Of a stretch of 43,067 bases of DNA, positions 33,101 to 42,731 are shown in pieces. The notes below the pieces were generated by a model, which was not told the origin of the DNA, searched no databases, and saw nothing but the letters and a program-made list of their open reading frames with translations. Position 1 is the first letter of the stretch; every line of letters starts with the position of its first letter. The stretch is from the IMG/VR virus record IMGVR_UViG_3300042396_000168, positions 1 through 43,067 of that record. The stretch is one strand, 5' to 3'. This stretch comes from a virus. The position numbers and the translations under genes were made by a program.

Positions 33101-36100
33101 TCAGCGTATCCACCTTTTTGTAATTTAGTGAAATATTCTTCAGCTGTTTTAGAACCCATTGCTGGTTTGTATTTACCGTAATTACCTTCTGATATCAATT
33201 TCACATAATCTTCACCTGAAGCCTCTGGTGAATTGTAAGAACGCCATAATCTACCATTACCAGATTGGTATTTATTTCCACGATATATTTCAGAAGCTGA
33301 GATATTAAACAAATTATTAGCATTTTTAAAAATACCACTAGTTTGCTGTGTAGTCTCCATATCCGATTGCGCTTTAATCCAATTTGGATCTACATTCAAT
33401 GCCTTACCTACATCGATAAATATTTTATCTAAATTATTTGTACTCTTATATGAAGTAGGCGTTGAACTTGGTGTTTGCGCATTAGGTGTTGAGCTTGGTA
33501 TTTGCGTATTAGGCTTTGAAATAGTGTTGTTTAAGATGTCAATACTACCTCTTAACAAATCGACACTTGTTGTCAACTTGTCCATAGGCTCTCCAACTTG
33601 GCCTTTAAGATCTTTCATGCCCATTTCTAAGAACATTTCATTTATTTTATTAAAGACTTCGTTTAAGTTAGACTTGTCCGGCATTAATTTGCCAATTACA
33701 CTAACCATATCTTGAGACAATAAATTTTCAGATATTGCTTTATTCAACATATCTATTTTAGATGTATCCGCTATCATCCCAGCGCGTTGCGTATTAGGTA
33801 ATGCGCCAAAATTTCTTTCAGATAGATTGAAATTAGAATAAACCTTTTTAATTAAATCTAATCCTTCAGTAACACCTGTTTGCAAACTATTTTTGATTTT
33901 AGCTGAAACATCAACAATCATAGAAATAAAAGAAGCTTGTTTTGTCAGATTCTTTAAATCTTCTGAAAGCGCACTAGCCAAGCTTATATCACTATCAGCC
34001 AAAGCTTCTGAAAGCTTTAATTTCAAAGTATTAGCTGCATTCATTATTCTGTCTAATTTAAAATTAAATATATCTTCAACTTTAAATGAAGTGCCTAATG
34101 TTTCGTTCATTGAAGATACATTATCAGAATACGAACGGGTAGCTGCTGAGACACGTTCCAATGCTCTATTTAATTCTAATATTCTATTGTATTCTTTAAC
34201 GAATGCTTCATCACCTTCAATATATTGTAATCCAGATTTGATAATATTTAAAGTATTATTCAAGCTAGCTGCAAGCGTTCTTGTAGTCGCTGAAAGCCCT
34301 CTTCCTGAGTTACCTAAAGGCGCAATAGCAGATTCTCTTTCACTTCCGCTTATTGTAGTGCTTTTAATTTCAACTGTGGCATTAAATAATGATTTGCGTT
34401 TACTAAATAACTCTTCAAGACGTGCTTTGTAATCTTCAACATGATTTATATCAATCTTATTAATATCTGCTTCTACACCTTTTATTTGTATTGCGAGAGC
34501 AAGTACGTTCTCTAGTGCAGTAGTACTGGTGTTTGCTAAATTTGTGCCTCCAAGACCTTCAATATTGCTAAGTAATGATTCGGCACTGTTTGAGAATGCA
34601 GTTAGGCTATCATTAGTTTTAGCAATTTTTGCGTCTAATTCGGCTACGTATGCTACTGGCTTTTTAGTTTCTAAAGCAAATTGTCTAGCCTGTGCTAATG
34701 ATTCTTTCTGATATTGTAAATAGGTATAAGCCTCTTCTCCAAGATTTTTATAACTCATTACAGTAGAATCTGTAAGCGATTGTGCAATTTGAAAGTTACG
34801 AGAATCAACATTAGAGTAGATAGTATCTAAAGCCTTCTTATTCAACGTATACGTTTGATAAGGTAGCAATTGATTTGCACGTTCTTGTTTTGCAACATCT
34901 GCTCTATATTTTCTTAGCTTCTCAGTATTTTCTTTTTCCTTGGCTAGATATTCTGGATTTGTAATTGTTTCTTGCACATCTAAACCAGGATTTCTAACCG
35001 TGTATTTAGGCATTAACAAAGGATTTAAAACAGGTTCTCTTACTACTCTATTTGCTTCTTCTCGGAGTTTTAGTAAATCAGCTCTGTTTTTATCTAAATC
35101 TTTTAAAGCCGCAATATTATCCGTTTTACCTAAGGCATCTGCGGAAAATAAATTAGCTTTTTGAAATTTATCTCGAATTTCAAATCTTAAATCATATAAA
35201 GAATTTGCAGTATCATCTATTATTGCTTTAGCCTTAGCTGCTGCATTTGACATATTAACAAAGATATTAGAACGCTCAGTATCATTTTTTGCAAATTGCA
35301 ATGTATCGTATAAATCAGTTATAGAGCTGGTATACGATTTAATTTCATCGGTACGCCCTAAGATATCTGTTTCTTTTACATCGATGCCCGCAGTTTTAAG
35401 AGGACTTACAATATCCTTGCCAATACTTGCTTGATATTCTTTAGCTTTTCTATTCTGCGCCATTGCAAGAATTTGTTGTGCAATTAATTGATCTCTAATT
35501 TCAAAATTCTTTTGAATATCATCAACTAATTTTTGCGTTCCAGAGCCTTCTTTTAACTTATAAGTAACAGTTTTAGTACCTGGTGTGCGCAATGGGTTGA
35601 AGGAATCCCAAAAACTTACTGAGCGCTCATACATAGACTTATCACTAATGTTTTGAGCACCGTATTGTTTTTCAGTTAAATCCCTAGCATTTAAATTTAA
35701 AGACACTTGTCTTTTCTTAAGAAGATTAACTTGCTCGGCTGTTACACGTAAAGTTTGATCTATCTGGTTTTGAATACCAGGATCAGTATATTCAGCTTTG
35801 CCCAAACTTAATGCTAATTTAGAACCCACCATTAATCGTCTAAATAACCATTTAGATTGCTCGATAGAATTTTCTACAGTATATTCTTGAGTTCTTTTCT
35901 TAATATCTTCATAAGGCGCCAAGGGCTTGTTCAACTCCCGCATGACATTTAAAGGATAACCTATTTCCGCTCCTCTAAAATCTGGCATCCGATAGCCACC
36001 TTCTTCCGTTTTAGAATAAGTTGTTGGATATACTAATGACTCTAAAGCTGCTGTAATTTCTCCAGTACCCTTGCCCGGTAATACACCATTAAGTGTTTGA

Positions 36101-39100
36101 ATTTTATCAACTGCTTTTTGTAATTTATCACCTGACCACATTTTAAGTGAATCGGCATTAGTTGGCGCGGGTAAAAATGTAAGATCAGTAAATTGCGCAA
36201 CCAAATCTTCAACATTAGATTGACTTGCAATTACAGCTTTCTTTGCTATGGCATTTAGATCTCTAGCATTCCCTGTAACTTCTGCAATTGTCGCGCTTGA
36301 TGCAATACCTTTTGCAGTTATTTCATCTATATACTTTTTAGAAGCTTCATTAGTTCTAGAAATACTTTCTTCGTATTGATCTTTTAATTGGCCTGTCAAA
36401 CGTTCTCTATCTATTGTTCGTGCATCGTATTCCAGAGGTTGATTTAATTGAGCAACAATTCTAGCAGAGCTTTCTTTTAATCCTGTTTTAGCATCAGTAT
36501 TTTCTATTTTAAATCCAGCCCAATTAAGCATAGCCATTGAAACTTTCTTAATGGATTTTGCTAAAGTGCTATTTTCATTAAATAAGTAATCAATACCCAT
36601 TACTATTATTGAGCCAAATAAGAATACTTTACCTATTAATCTTTCACCAATAGCTCTAAAGATATTTTTCAGAATATCAATAACACTACCTGCAATAGAC
36701 ATACCGGCCATAGCTCCAAGACCACCTACCATGCCTGCAGTCTCATTACTTGCACCAAAGGATGTAGCAATTTTAGCGGCACCTAAACCTCCTGCGCCTG
36801 CAGCTAACGTATAACCAAGCATAGTTGGTAATGCACCACTGAATCTTCCGATAATTCCGTACGGAGACTGACCAGATAGCGCTCTGTCTGCGCGGCTTGC
36901 AGCAATAGATTCTGCTGTCGGAACTGGCACATATGCTCTGCGTTGAGCTTTGCTCATTGACTGCCATTCGTTATCAATAACTCTTTGTGAAACAGAAGGT
37001 CTTTTACTCATCTCTGAATATCTATAAGATCCTTTAGTGGGCGCTAAAGTTCCTGTGAGAGCTGCAATTTCTTCTTGTGTCATTCTTGAAGTTGCTGCCA
37101 GCTCACTAATATATTTCATATTACGATAAGATTCAATAGAGGTCGGAGCAATAGGCATTGGACCCGGAGCAGCTGCAATATTTTGCAATCTTTGTTGAGA
37201 TGTCATACCTGCGTATGTTTCAGCTCTTTGCTTCCAAGGATTCAAGATTGTCTTTTCAAATTCAGCAAGATTATTCATATGTGTAACTTGCATTAAACCT
37301 TTTCTAACACCTAAATACGCCATTATTAATGGTATAATCATTGGTATAATTGGCACGTCCATATTTGTAAATGGAATAGGTGCATTTCCTAAGTAGTCAG
37401 CACGCATTCCCATATATGTAGGTGTAGACTTATCTTTGCTATCTCTGGCATTTGCAATAAGAGTGATCAACGGAAAGAATGTAGAAATCATCATTAATGC
37501 TCTAGAAAGCAAAATAGATTTCTTTCCTAGCTCATTGAAAACTGAAACTACTCTTACTAAGGCTTTTGTAGTAGTTACCATTGAAGTGTAAAGACTTGCA
37601 AATTGGTTAAGTGCTTCTACACGGACTTTAGAACTAATAGCGTTATCTCTGTATTGATTGGCAAAAGTTGTAACCGCTTGGTTTGATCTTGTTAGAAATT
37701 CTGTAACAGTAGGTGATTTAAATGTGGCATATCCTAAATAATCTGGACGCATAGGAGATGGTTTTGACATCGCTGACATAGCTCTTTCATAAGGGCTATA
37801 CGTTTGCCAACCACGGCCTTCTCGGTAATCAAGCATTGGCTTAAGAATACCACCTGTTGCATCTGCCATTGTTCTGGCAAGAGCCATCGGACTTGGAATA
37901 TACGGGCGTGCCTTCATTCCTAGTTCGCCAGTAGAGTACATGTCAGTATATTTCCAAAGCTTAGCACGATTAGCTTCGGCAAGAGGATTTATACCTGCAA
38001 TGATTGGCATGACTTTTTCAATTATTGCTTGTGCGCCTGTTGTTTTTACGAGCTTAAGCATCGCATCTGCAGCACCAATAGCAATAACTGGACCCCATCC
38101 CATGAAGTTTTTAGCCATAATAGAGCCTAGCGTATAACCAAGCCATTTACCTATTACAAGGCCTCTGTTTTTCCACATGGCCATTCCGGTTAAAGTCTGG
38201 TCAAACCAAACAGGCGCTGTTACAAATTCGAATAAAACTTTTGTAAACAGACTGAAACCTTTGCCTACTGCGCTCATTGCATTAGCAAAAGTTTCTCGCA
38301 TAAATGCAACTCTGTCAAATTCTGTTATTAATTTCTTTATTTTACCTACAGGTGATTTTAAGACAGTCATTGCCGCAATACCAATTGTAGCAATTGAACC
38401 TAAGATCATTTCCGCATTTGTTAGAGAAGCATCAGTATTAATAGCAAATGTGTTTACAGCATTTTGCGCCATTTCAGAAGGCTTATTTAACATTTCTTGT
38501 GCGCTTTCTTTATATGATTTTTCTGGCCCTTTGGTTGCGCCAGTATCGGCATGCGCTAATGCCCCAATTAACAGAGCTGATAATCCTGCAATACCTGCAA
38601 GCATTTTAGGGTTAAATATTTTATCCATCCATTTAATAGCTTTTATTTTAGTCGTGCCTTTGTTCCATGCGTCTTCTATTGATATGAACATTTTACCAAT
38701 TCTTGTAGCTGGATCTGCTGGTGCTGCAAATAAAAGTCTTTCAAAGAAAGATGTTTTAACACCTGAAATAGAACCTGGATCAAATGCAGACAATAAGCGC
38801 ATTCTTGCGCCTTCCATAACAGTGCTCAAATAGCGTGGTATTGTCGTGTCCCAGAGACCTCTTAAACCACCATTTGCGTTAAATGATGTTCTTATTTTTC
38901 CTATTAAATCTAATCGGCTAAAATAATCTTTCAATGGATTTAAAACTTTAGCTTCAAATGTACTAAAACTTTGTTCTCCAAATAACATCATCCCAATTAA
39001 ACCGCCTTCAAAATAAGAATGGCCTATTGGATTGTCTCTAAAGATTCCATCAAAAGCGCCTGCCATGTCAGCCATTCCTGCTAACATAGCCATATTTTGA

Positions 39101-42039
39101 ACACGATTAGTATCGTTAAAATATGCCTTAGAAGTTCTTGAAACAAATTCTGTAGTAGGATTTCTGCCTTTCCCGGTAGGTGAGTAAGTGCCAGTAAAGA
39201 ATTCTCTCACTTTTCCGGATTTACTTACTATTCTATCAATACTTTTTGAAAAGAATCCTAATTCGCTAATAATGCTTAAAATCTTCGGGCCGAAAAGGAC
39301 AGCTGTTATTAGACCGCCTAATCCTTTTAAACCTACTAAACTAGCAATAGATGTCATTAATTTACCAATCCATCCAATTATAGGTAGGTTTTCAATAAAA
39401 GAAGTAGTAAATGAAGAAATCATTGCTAATAGTTCTGAAATCAAATCTGAGAAAGAACCTTTAGTTTTACCAAAGAAGCTTGCAACAGATTTTCCTAAAT
39501 ATTCGCCTATCTTTTGGCCTAATGATGCATCAAAATAAACATCAGTAATTTCAATACCAAATGAAAATAATTTTGTAGTGGCTAACCCTGCAAAGATATT
39601 CCGTAACATCCCTGCTGGACTTAAGAAAGCAAATGTAGCTGCCATTACAGCTGCCATCAATGTTCCTATTTGCAATGCTATGACTTTAACTGAGCTAACA
39701 AGATTTTTCTTTAATTCAGTTAAATATCCATTATTATCTTTTAAAATAGCTCTAAACGGGTTATTTAATGTTTTACTATTAAATGCTGTTAAGATTGTAG
39801 AAAATACATCGCTAGATAGCTGTTCTAAAAAGCCAACTAACTTACTTAATGTGGGACTTAATTTATAAATTGTCTCATTAAAATCTTCAAATACTTTACC
39901 AAATTGTATTTGATTGATTGAATTCAAAGAATCTTTGACAAAGAAAAACATTTTAGCAAATAATTCAATCGTATATGCACTAAATTTATTTAACCCAGAG
40001 CCTGCTGTATTCCACAGACCTTGTGAAGAGTCTACAATAGCGCTAATCGTGTCTGTCCACCAAGAATTTCCAATTACGGCATCATAAATTTTAAAGAATA
40101 CATTTATTACTGCAACACCAAAACTCTTAATAACGTCTAATGATGCCTCTAGTTTATTTGTTTGAACCAACACGCCATCAAATAGTTTATTAAAATCCTC
40201 CATTATTTTGCTATTTTGGAGATTAACTTTAATGGTGTTTATCCACGTTTCTATTACATCAGTTATATTATTTAGGGCATTTAATAGTAAATTTATATTA
40301 TTAGTGTTAAACAGCATGTCTGCTAGATTTACGCTTACAAATTCAATACCGCTAAGCATGTCGCTTATAGCTTTATTTATCTTATCTGTGAAAGTAGTAT
40401 TCGTTAAACCTTTAAAAATACTTTTTGCAAGTGCATCTGGTAAATACAAACTTAAAAACCATTGTAAAGGTTTAAAAGAATTATTTAGTGTTCCAACAGA
40501 GCTTGTTAAAATATAATCACCGAGACCATTTATCATATTACCAAATGGTTGTAAAAGGCCACCAATAATACTTGATAATTTTTGGCTTATAGATCTTGTG
40601 TCGCCAAAAATAAAATCTAAAGGAGATTTAATTTTAAGCATTTTGCCTAATTTGCTAGACAGATCTCCTAGTAGATACATAGAATCTGCAACTAGCAATT
40701 TTATATTTCCAATAAGTACGCTGCGTAATCCTTCGAAATGAAAAATATCACTAATAGCTTGATAGAAGGTATCCGCCATATGCTTCATAATAATCAATAC
40801 TGCATTATTACTTATTACTTGCAATGTCGTAATAAATTGGGTAAACCCCGCCATTTGACGTCTTGCACGTACTTCAAAGACTGTATAAAAACTATCCATT
40901 GAATTTAAGAAGATAGCTTTAAATATATTAAAACGCCCTTCCCATGTTTTTCCAAAAGATCTATCACCAAAAATATTTTCAAGTGATTCACCTTTGGCAT
41001 ACAAATCTCTAACTAGCTGACTCACCAAAGATGTAACGGTTATTTTAACATTGGAAAAGATACGTATAAAATTCTTCGTTATATCTAATTTATTAAATAG
41101 TAATTCTAATTTTACACCGAAAAGTGCCAGTACTGCGTATAATGGATTTAATGCTGTAGCATTAAATGACATTAAATTTGCCTTTAATAAAGAAAATTTT
41201 GCACCTAGTAATTCTGCGTCTAATTGTGCCTTATTTAACTTATTAGACATATTTTGAAATATCGTTGCTATATCTCTAGATAGTCCCGCACCTCTATTAA
41301 AACTATCTAGAACATTTTCTATATTTTCTTTAAGTGCTGCCAATGCTTTAGACATAGAAGGGATTATTAGTTTAAATTCCTTACTAATAGCACCGGCTTG
41401 ATCTTTTATTGCTTGCATTACAACATTTGATGTTAAAAATCCTTCTGCAGCTAATTTTCTCATATTGCCCAAAGACACTTTTAAACTATCTGCAATAGCA
41501 ATGGCAATTCGTGGTGTTTGCTCCATCACAGAGCGCAACTCATCGCCTCTTAGCGCACCTGCTGAGAGACCTTGACCTAATTGTACAATAGCTGCTGTAG
41601 TAGCTTCTGCAGATGAACCTGAAATAGCTATGGCTTCTTGTAAAGATTTAGTCGTAGCTAACAAAGAACTCATTGATTCATTAGAATTACGCATAGATCT
41701 CCCAAGTACCCCAAATAGCGTTGCGGTATCTTGATATGTCCCATATGTTTCTAAAGCTATTTTCTTAAGTTCTCTTTGCGCTAGTGCCAAGTCTTGTGTT
41801 CTACCCGTCACTAACGCAATGCTATTTTCTAATCCTTGAAATTTAGAAGATATTTCGTTTAATCCATTAAATGCTGCCGTGATTGACAATGCAGAACCAA
41901 GACCTACAAAAGCTGTTTTTAGATTTTGTCCAAGGGAATTTGCGTTATTGCTTAATTCTTTTAGGGATCTATTAATTTCTTCTAGATCCCTCTGGGCCTT
42001 CTCTGCCCTTGCTTCGACATCAATTACAATGCCTGACAT
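30130..42039 (-). CDS. Tail tape measure protein, 3969 residues, with internal glucosaminidase domain
   Basis: The scaffold that sets tail length and is ejected on infection. The N-terminus has a coiled coil (ARAEKAQRDLEEINRSLKEL) and a tape-measure domain (about 80-260; LGQGLSAGALRGDELRSVME). The middle has many hydrophobic segments (for example MLAGIAGLSALLIGALAHA; IPMIIPLIMAYLGV). A glucosaminidase/FlgJ-like domain spans about 2865-3000, with candidate catalytic Glu2895 (QSDMETTQQ) and NLFNISA, preceded by a PSSTP linker. Two C-terminal GTxTSDSIPxMLSxGEF modules lie about 160 residues apart. At roughly 1.5 angstroms per residue the tail would be near 0.6 micrometres. The start has AGGAGTTTTACTATG. 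Confidence 0.95.
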   Translation of the reverse strand: MSGIVIDVEARAEKAQRDLEEINRSLKELSNNANSLGQNLKTAFVGLGSALSITAAFNGLNEISSKFQGLENSIALVTGRTQDLALAQRELKKIALETYGTYQDTATLFGVLGRSMRNSNESMSSLLATTKSLQEAIAISGSSAEATTAAIVQLGQGLSAGALRGDELRSVMEQTPRIAIAIADSLKVSLGNMRKLAAEGFLTSNVVMQAIKDQAGAISKEFKLIIPSMSKALAALKENIENVLDSFNRGAGLSRDIATIFQNMSNKLNKAQLDAELLGAKFSLLKANLMSFNATALNPLYAVLALFGVKLELLFNKLDITKNFIRIFSNVKITVTSLVSQLVRDLYAKGESLENIFGDRSFGKTWEGRFNIFKAIFLNSMDSFYTVFEVRARRQMAGFTQFITTLQVISNNAVLIIMKHMADTFYQAISDIFHFEGLRSVLIGNIKLLVADSMYLLGDLSSKLGKMLKIKSPLDFIFGDTRSISQKLSSIIGGLLQPFGNMINGLGDYILTSSVGTLNNSFKPLQWFLSLYLPDALAKSIFKGLTNTTFTDKINKAISDMLSGIEFVSVNLADMLFNTNNINLLLNALNNITDVIETWINTIKVNLQNSKIMEDFNKLFDGVLVQTNKLEASLDVIKSFGVAVINVFFKIYDAVIGNSWWTDTISAIVDSSQGLWNTAGSGLNKFSAYTIELFAKMFFFVKDSLNSINQIQFGKVFEDFNETIYKLSPTLSKLVGFLEQLSSDVFSTILTAFNSKTLNNPFRAILKDNNGYLTELKKNLVSSVKVIALQIGTLMAAVMAATFAFLSPAGMLRNIFAGLATTKLFSFGIEITDVYFDASLGQKIGEYLGKSVASFFGKTKGSFSDLISELLAMISSFTTSFIENLPIIGWIGKLMTSIASLVGLKGLGGLITAVLFGPKILSIISELGFFSKSIDRIVSKSGKVREFFTGTYSPTGKGRNPTTEFVSRTSKAYFNDTNRVQNMAMLAGMADMAGAFDGIFRDNPIGHSYFEGGLIGMMLFGEQSFSTFEAKVLNPLKDYFSRLDLIGKIRTSFNANGGLRGLWDTTIPRYLSTVMEGARMRLLSAFDPGSISGVKTSFFERLLFAAPADPATRIGKMFISIEDAWNKGTTKIKAIKWMDKIFNPKMLAGIAGLSALLIGALAHADTGATKGPEKSYKESAQEMLNKPSEMAQNAVNTFAINTDASLTNAEMILGSIATIGIAAMTVLKSPVGKIKKLITEFDRVAFMRETFANAMSAVGKGFSLFTKVLFEFVTAPVWFDQTLTGMAMWKNRGLVIGKWLGYTLGSIMAKNFMGWGPVIAIGAADAMLKLVKTTGAQAIIEKVMPIIAGINPLAEANRAKLWKYTDMYSTGELGMKARPYIPSPMALARTMADATGGILKPMLDYREGRGWQTYSPYERAMSAMSKPSPMRPDYLGYATFKSPTVTEFLTRSNQAVTTFANQYRDNAISSKVRVEALNQFASLYTSMVTTTKALVRVVSVFNELGKKSILLSRALMMISTFFPLITLIANARDSKDKSTPTYMGMRADYLGNAPIPFTNMDVPIIPMIIPLIMAYLGVRKGLMQVTHMNNLAEFEKTILNPWKQRAETYAGMTSQQRLQNIAAAPGPMPIAPTSIESYRNMKYISELAATSRMTQEEIAALTGTLAPTKGSYRYSEMSKRPSVSQRVIDNEWQSMSKAQRRAYVPVPTAESIAASRADRALSGQSPYGIIGRFSGALPTMLGYTLAAGAGGLGAAKIATSFGASNETAGMVGGLGAMAGMSIAGSVIDILKNIFRAIGERLIGKVFLFGSIIVMGIDYLFNENSTLAKSIKKVSMAMLNWAGFKIENTDAKTGLKESSARIVAQLNQPLEYDARTIDRERLTGQLKDQYEESISRTNEASKKYIDEITAKGIASSATIAEVTGNARDLNAIAKKAVIASQSNVEDLVAQFTDLTFLPAPTNADSLKMWSGDKLQKAVDKIQTLNGVLPGKGTGEITAALESLVYPTTYSKTEEGGYRMPDFRGAEIGYPLNVMRELNKPLAPYEDIKKRTQEYTVENSIEQSKWLFRRLMVGSKLALSLGKAEYTDPGIQNQIDQTLRVTAEQVNLLKKRQVSLNLNARDLTEKQYGAQNISDKSMYERSVSFWDSFNPLRTPGTKTVTYKLKEGSGTQKLVDDIQKNFEIRDQLIAQQILAMAQNRKAKEYQASIGKDIVSPLKTAGIDVKETDILGRTDEIKSYTSSITDLYDTLQFAKNDTERSNIFVNMSNAAAKAKAIIDDTANSLYDLRFEIRDKFQKANLFSADALGKTDNIAALKDLDKNRADLLKLREEANRVVREPVLNPLLMPKYTVRNPGLDVQETITNPEYLAKEKENTEKLRKYRADVAKQERANQLLPYQTYTLNKKALDTIYSNVDSRNFQIAQSLTDSTVMSYKNLGEEAYTYLQYQKESLAQARQFALETKKPVAYVAELDAKIAKTNDSLTAFSNSAESLLSNIEGLGGTNLANTSTTALENVLALAIQIKGVEADINKIDINHVEDYKARLEELFSKRKSLFNATVEIKSTTISGSERESAIAPLGNSGRGLSATTRTLAASLNNTLNIIKSGLQYIEGDEAFVKEYNRILELNRALERVSAATRSYSDNVSSMNETLGTSFKVEDIFNFKLDRIMNAANTLKLKLSEALADSDISLASALSEDLKNLTKQASFISMIVDVSAKIKNSLQTGVTEGLDLIKKVYSNFNLSERNFGALPNTQRAGMIADTSKIDMLNKAISENLLSQDMVSVIGKLMPDKSNLNEVFNKINEMFLEMGMKDLKGQVGEPMDKLTTSVDLLRGSIDILNNTISKPNTQIPSSTPNAQTPSSTPTSYKSTNNLDKIFIDVGKALNVDPNWIKAQSDMETTQQTSGIFKNANNLFNISASEIYRGNKYQSGNGRLWRSYNSPEASGEDYVKLISEGNYGKYKPAMGSKTAEEYFTKLQKGGYAEESFYVDSMLKKLSDKSFRRIPELPTPAVETPRSYQAYTYPTPPDKVGIGEVEPIARTQMYSGILSKFATPAYSMFNSLSGLDFEKKTSKYLDYEKSLDGKSRYPVEKSKTEYMPKWDVTANTMISDVLNKLPLKAFPDKPMVKMEPAGEVKKSFEEYYPSILTDFVNTAKESLITNKPIASENISKFIPAENLAPAIKALGDLNTINESTLNKSAQSVLNDPTSRQLLDDREKFGLSIQDIAKTSTTLQNDLLTLSNTIYDADNEITNKLKKGLDATDDIYKSERNKVIRDNLIKSNAFNFTKNTKGLTAAISLNGISEQNALYATEAEKFKYSTIAKAASDTSEKIADAIVNNLPTDKLVAARDKYIDALDDFNSDLAERAVNLAREAGKIFAANTTSTVKDAFKGMLLGQTDNDKTPFQTFTDKLKTGLKDQLAEMFTNSMMNSLEMGKGGSITKMLEKTGKLTSATFSGMGTGLKDIFTGNMTWDKFTGGISSWWGDMTKVDDVDKTPEVRFDEATIRFDAAVNRLIGGIGGTPIADSVKGVFDINTVNANGVSNGYTADGTDLAYPLTDMASAVDVNAPSAITQGIADTSGYGSTPELTPLPGAGTMGGAAPLADKIGGLPDQQGFLDSISDSFSKFFSKEGTGGSIWTSFTDLLGGKDGSGGLFGGLKNMWGSFATEGGAGSGFLGMLSGIGKWFGSIGGAATGGQITGAGTATSDSIPTMLSNGEFIVNAKATAKNLPMLHAINGGKVQHHFLGSLLSSASSLMSIGSSVATMAAGPAPAAGGIGAAGGMGMLSQFFGMFGNLFKSDGPFGKLFGNVGSGFSDLFKNLWGGEANPLGAAGGAALNNMFSSKDLGFSFAAGGQVSGPGTGTSDSIPAMLSHGEFVINAAATARHRDLLHQINSGRVPTFATGGIVDAAAPIMTKPISGNTKLASTSGAMNKNQQVINLNITGDISRQTKQEIYKMMPSIADGVNSQNKEKGYRR
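33035..33445 (-). other. Glucosaminidase (peptidoglycan hydrolase) domain inside the tape measure
   Basis: The region encoding residues about 2865-3000 contains NVDPNWIKAQSDMETTQQ, NLFNISASEIYRG, SPEASGEDYVKLI and KLQKGGYAEESFYVDSMLKK. These match the order of motifs in FlgJ-type/glucosaminidase domains (AQAxxES, NLFGIK, FY..Y.xxV). It likely opens the cell wall locally during DNA entry. Confidence 0.8.
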
Positions 42040-42055
42040 AGTAAAACTCCTATAA

Positions 42056-42086
42056 AAAACCCCAAAGAATTAATCGTTCTTTGGGG
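42056..42086 (-). terminator. Strong rho-independent terminator ahead of the tape measure gene
   Basis: The minus strand CCCCAAAGAA, short loop, TTCTTTGGGG then TTTTTT is a 10-pair perfect stem with a U-tract. It lies between the gp10-like gene stop and the tape measure ribosome site. It probably lowers tape measure and tip expression relative to upstream tail genes, unless antiterminated. Confidence 0.88.
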
Positions 42087-42094
42087 TATATTGT

Positions 42095-42388
42095 TTATTC
42101 AGGCGTTACAATAACACCATTAGGTTGTACCTCTGAAAATGATAATAATGTTTTTTCTATAAAGTGAGAAGGTGCTTGAGCACTAGACCCCGCGTTTAAT
42201 TCATCTATATACTCTACATTATTTATTATCTTACCATTTTCAGTATGCCATCCGTCTCTTGCACGACCTGTATCAACTGGTGTTGCTGCTTTTAATGCTG
42301 ATACCAATTTAACAAGTTCTATATCTTTTTTATTCTCTTTCAACTTATCAAATTCCTTTAATAAGTTAATAGTAATTTTAGCAGCCAT
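42095..42388 (-). CDS. HK97 gp10-like tail protein
   Basis: A 97-residue protein with the family pattern ATPVDTGRARDGW, IINNVEYIDELNAGSSAQAP and SHFIEKTL. HK97 gp10-like proteins act in head-tail joining or tail completion. Here the gene lies between the chaperones and the tape measure, a little later than usual. The start shares one base with the stop of the T-frame chaperone (TAATG); a terminator follows. Confidence 0.8.
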   Translation of the reverse strand: MAAKITINLLKEFDKLKENKKDIELVKLVSALKAATPVDTGRARDGWHTENGKIINNVEYIDELNAGSSAQAPSHFIEKTLLSFSEVQPNGVIVTPE

Positions 42389-42720
42389 TATTTAAGTCCA
42401 AATAAATTTTCGCCACCAGAGGCTTTTGCTAATTGTTGGAAGAATCCAGAACGTTTGAAACTATTAGGATCAAATTCATCTTCTTCCTTTTCTCTGTTAG
42501 ATTTGGGATTGTAAATAGCATCTAATGAAGTAAAAAGTTGCCAAGGTTTTTCTTTAACACCTTGTACTTGAATTAATTTAGCTGCCCTATCGTCTGCACG
42601 CCACTCTATTGGTCTTTGTTCTAAATAACTAAACCATCCTAATAACTCTTCATAAGTCATTTCTTCGTAGATTTTATACACTGGCATTTTGAGATGAAAA
42701 GCTAATTCAAATATTGGCAA
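42388..42720 (-). CDS. Tail assembly chaperone T-domain (made as a -1 frameshift fusion)
   Basis: The frame encodes FELAFHLKMPVYKIYEEMTY, ELLGWFSYLEQRP and KEKPWQLF, the pattern of lambda T-like or DUF4035 chaperone parts. Its best stand-alone start is a TTG at 42720 without a good ribosome site. Instead, a GGGAAAG slip in the upstream G frame would join 105 G residues to 117 T-frame residues, giving a 222-residue GT protein. In lambda, G and GT bind the tape measure before tail tube assembly. Confidence 0.82.
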   Translation of the reverse strand: MPIFELAFHLKMPVYKIYEEMTYEELLGWFSYLEQRPIEWRADDRAAKLIQVQGVKEKPWQLFTSLDAIYNPKSNREKEEDEFDPNSFKRSGFFQQLAKASGGENLFGLK

Positions 42721-42731
42721 TTCTTCTGCAC

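Noticed and set aside
33893-34432. 179-residue plus-strand frame opposite the tape measure
   Set aside because: Same reason: antisense shadow of a long biased gene.
38177-38833. 218-residue plus-strand frame opposite the tape measure
   Set aside because: Shadow of the tape measure coding strand; hydrophobic antisense composition, no ribosome site, no independent support.
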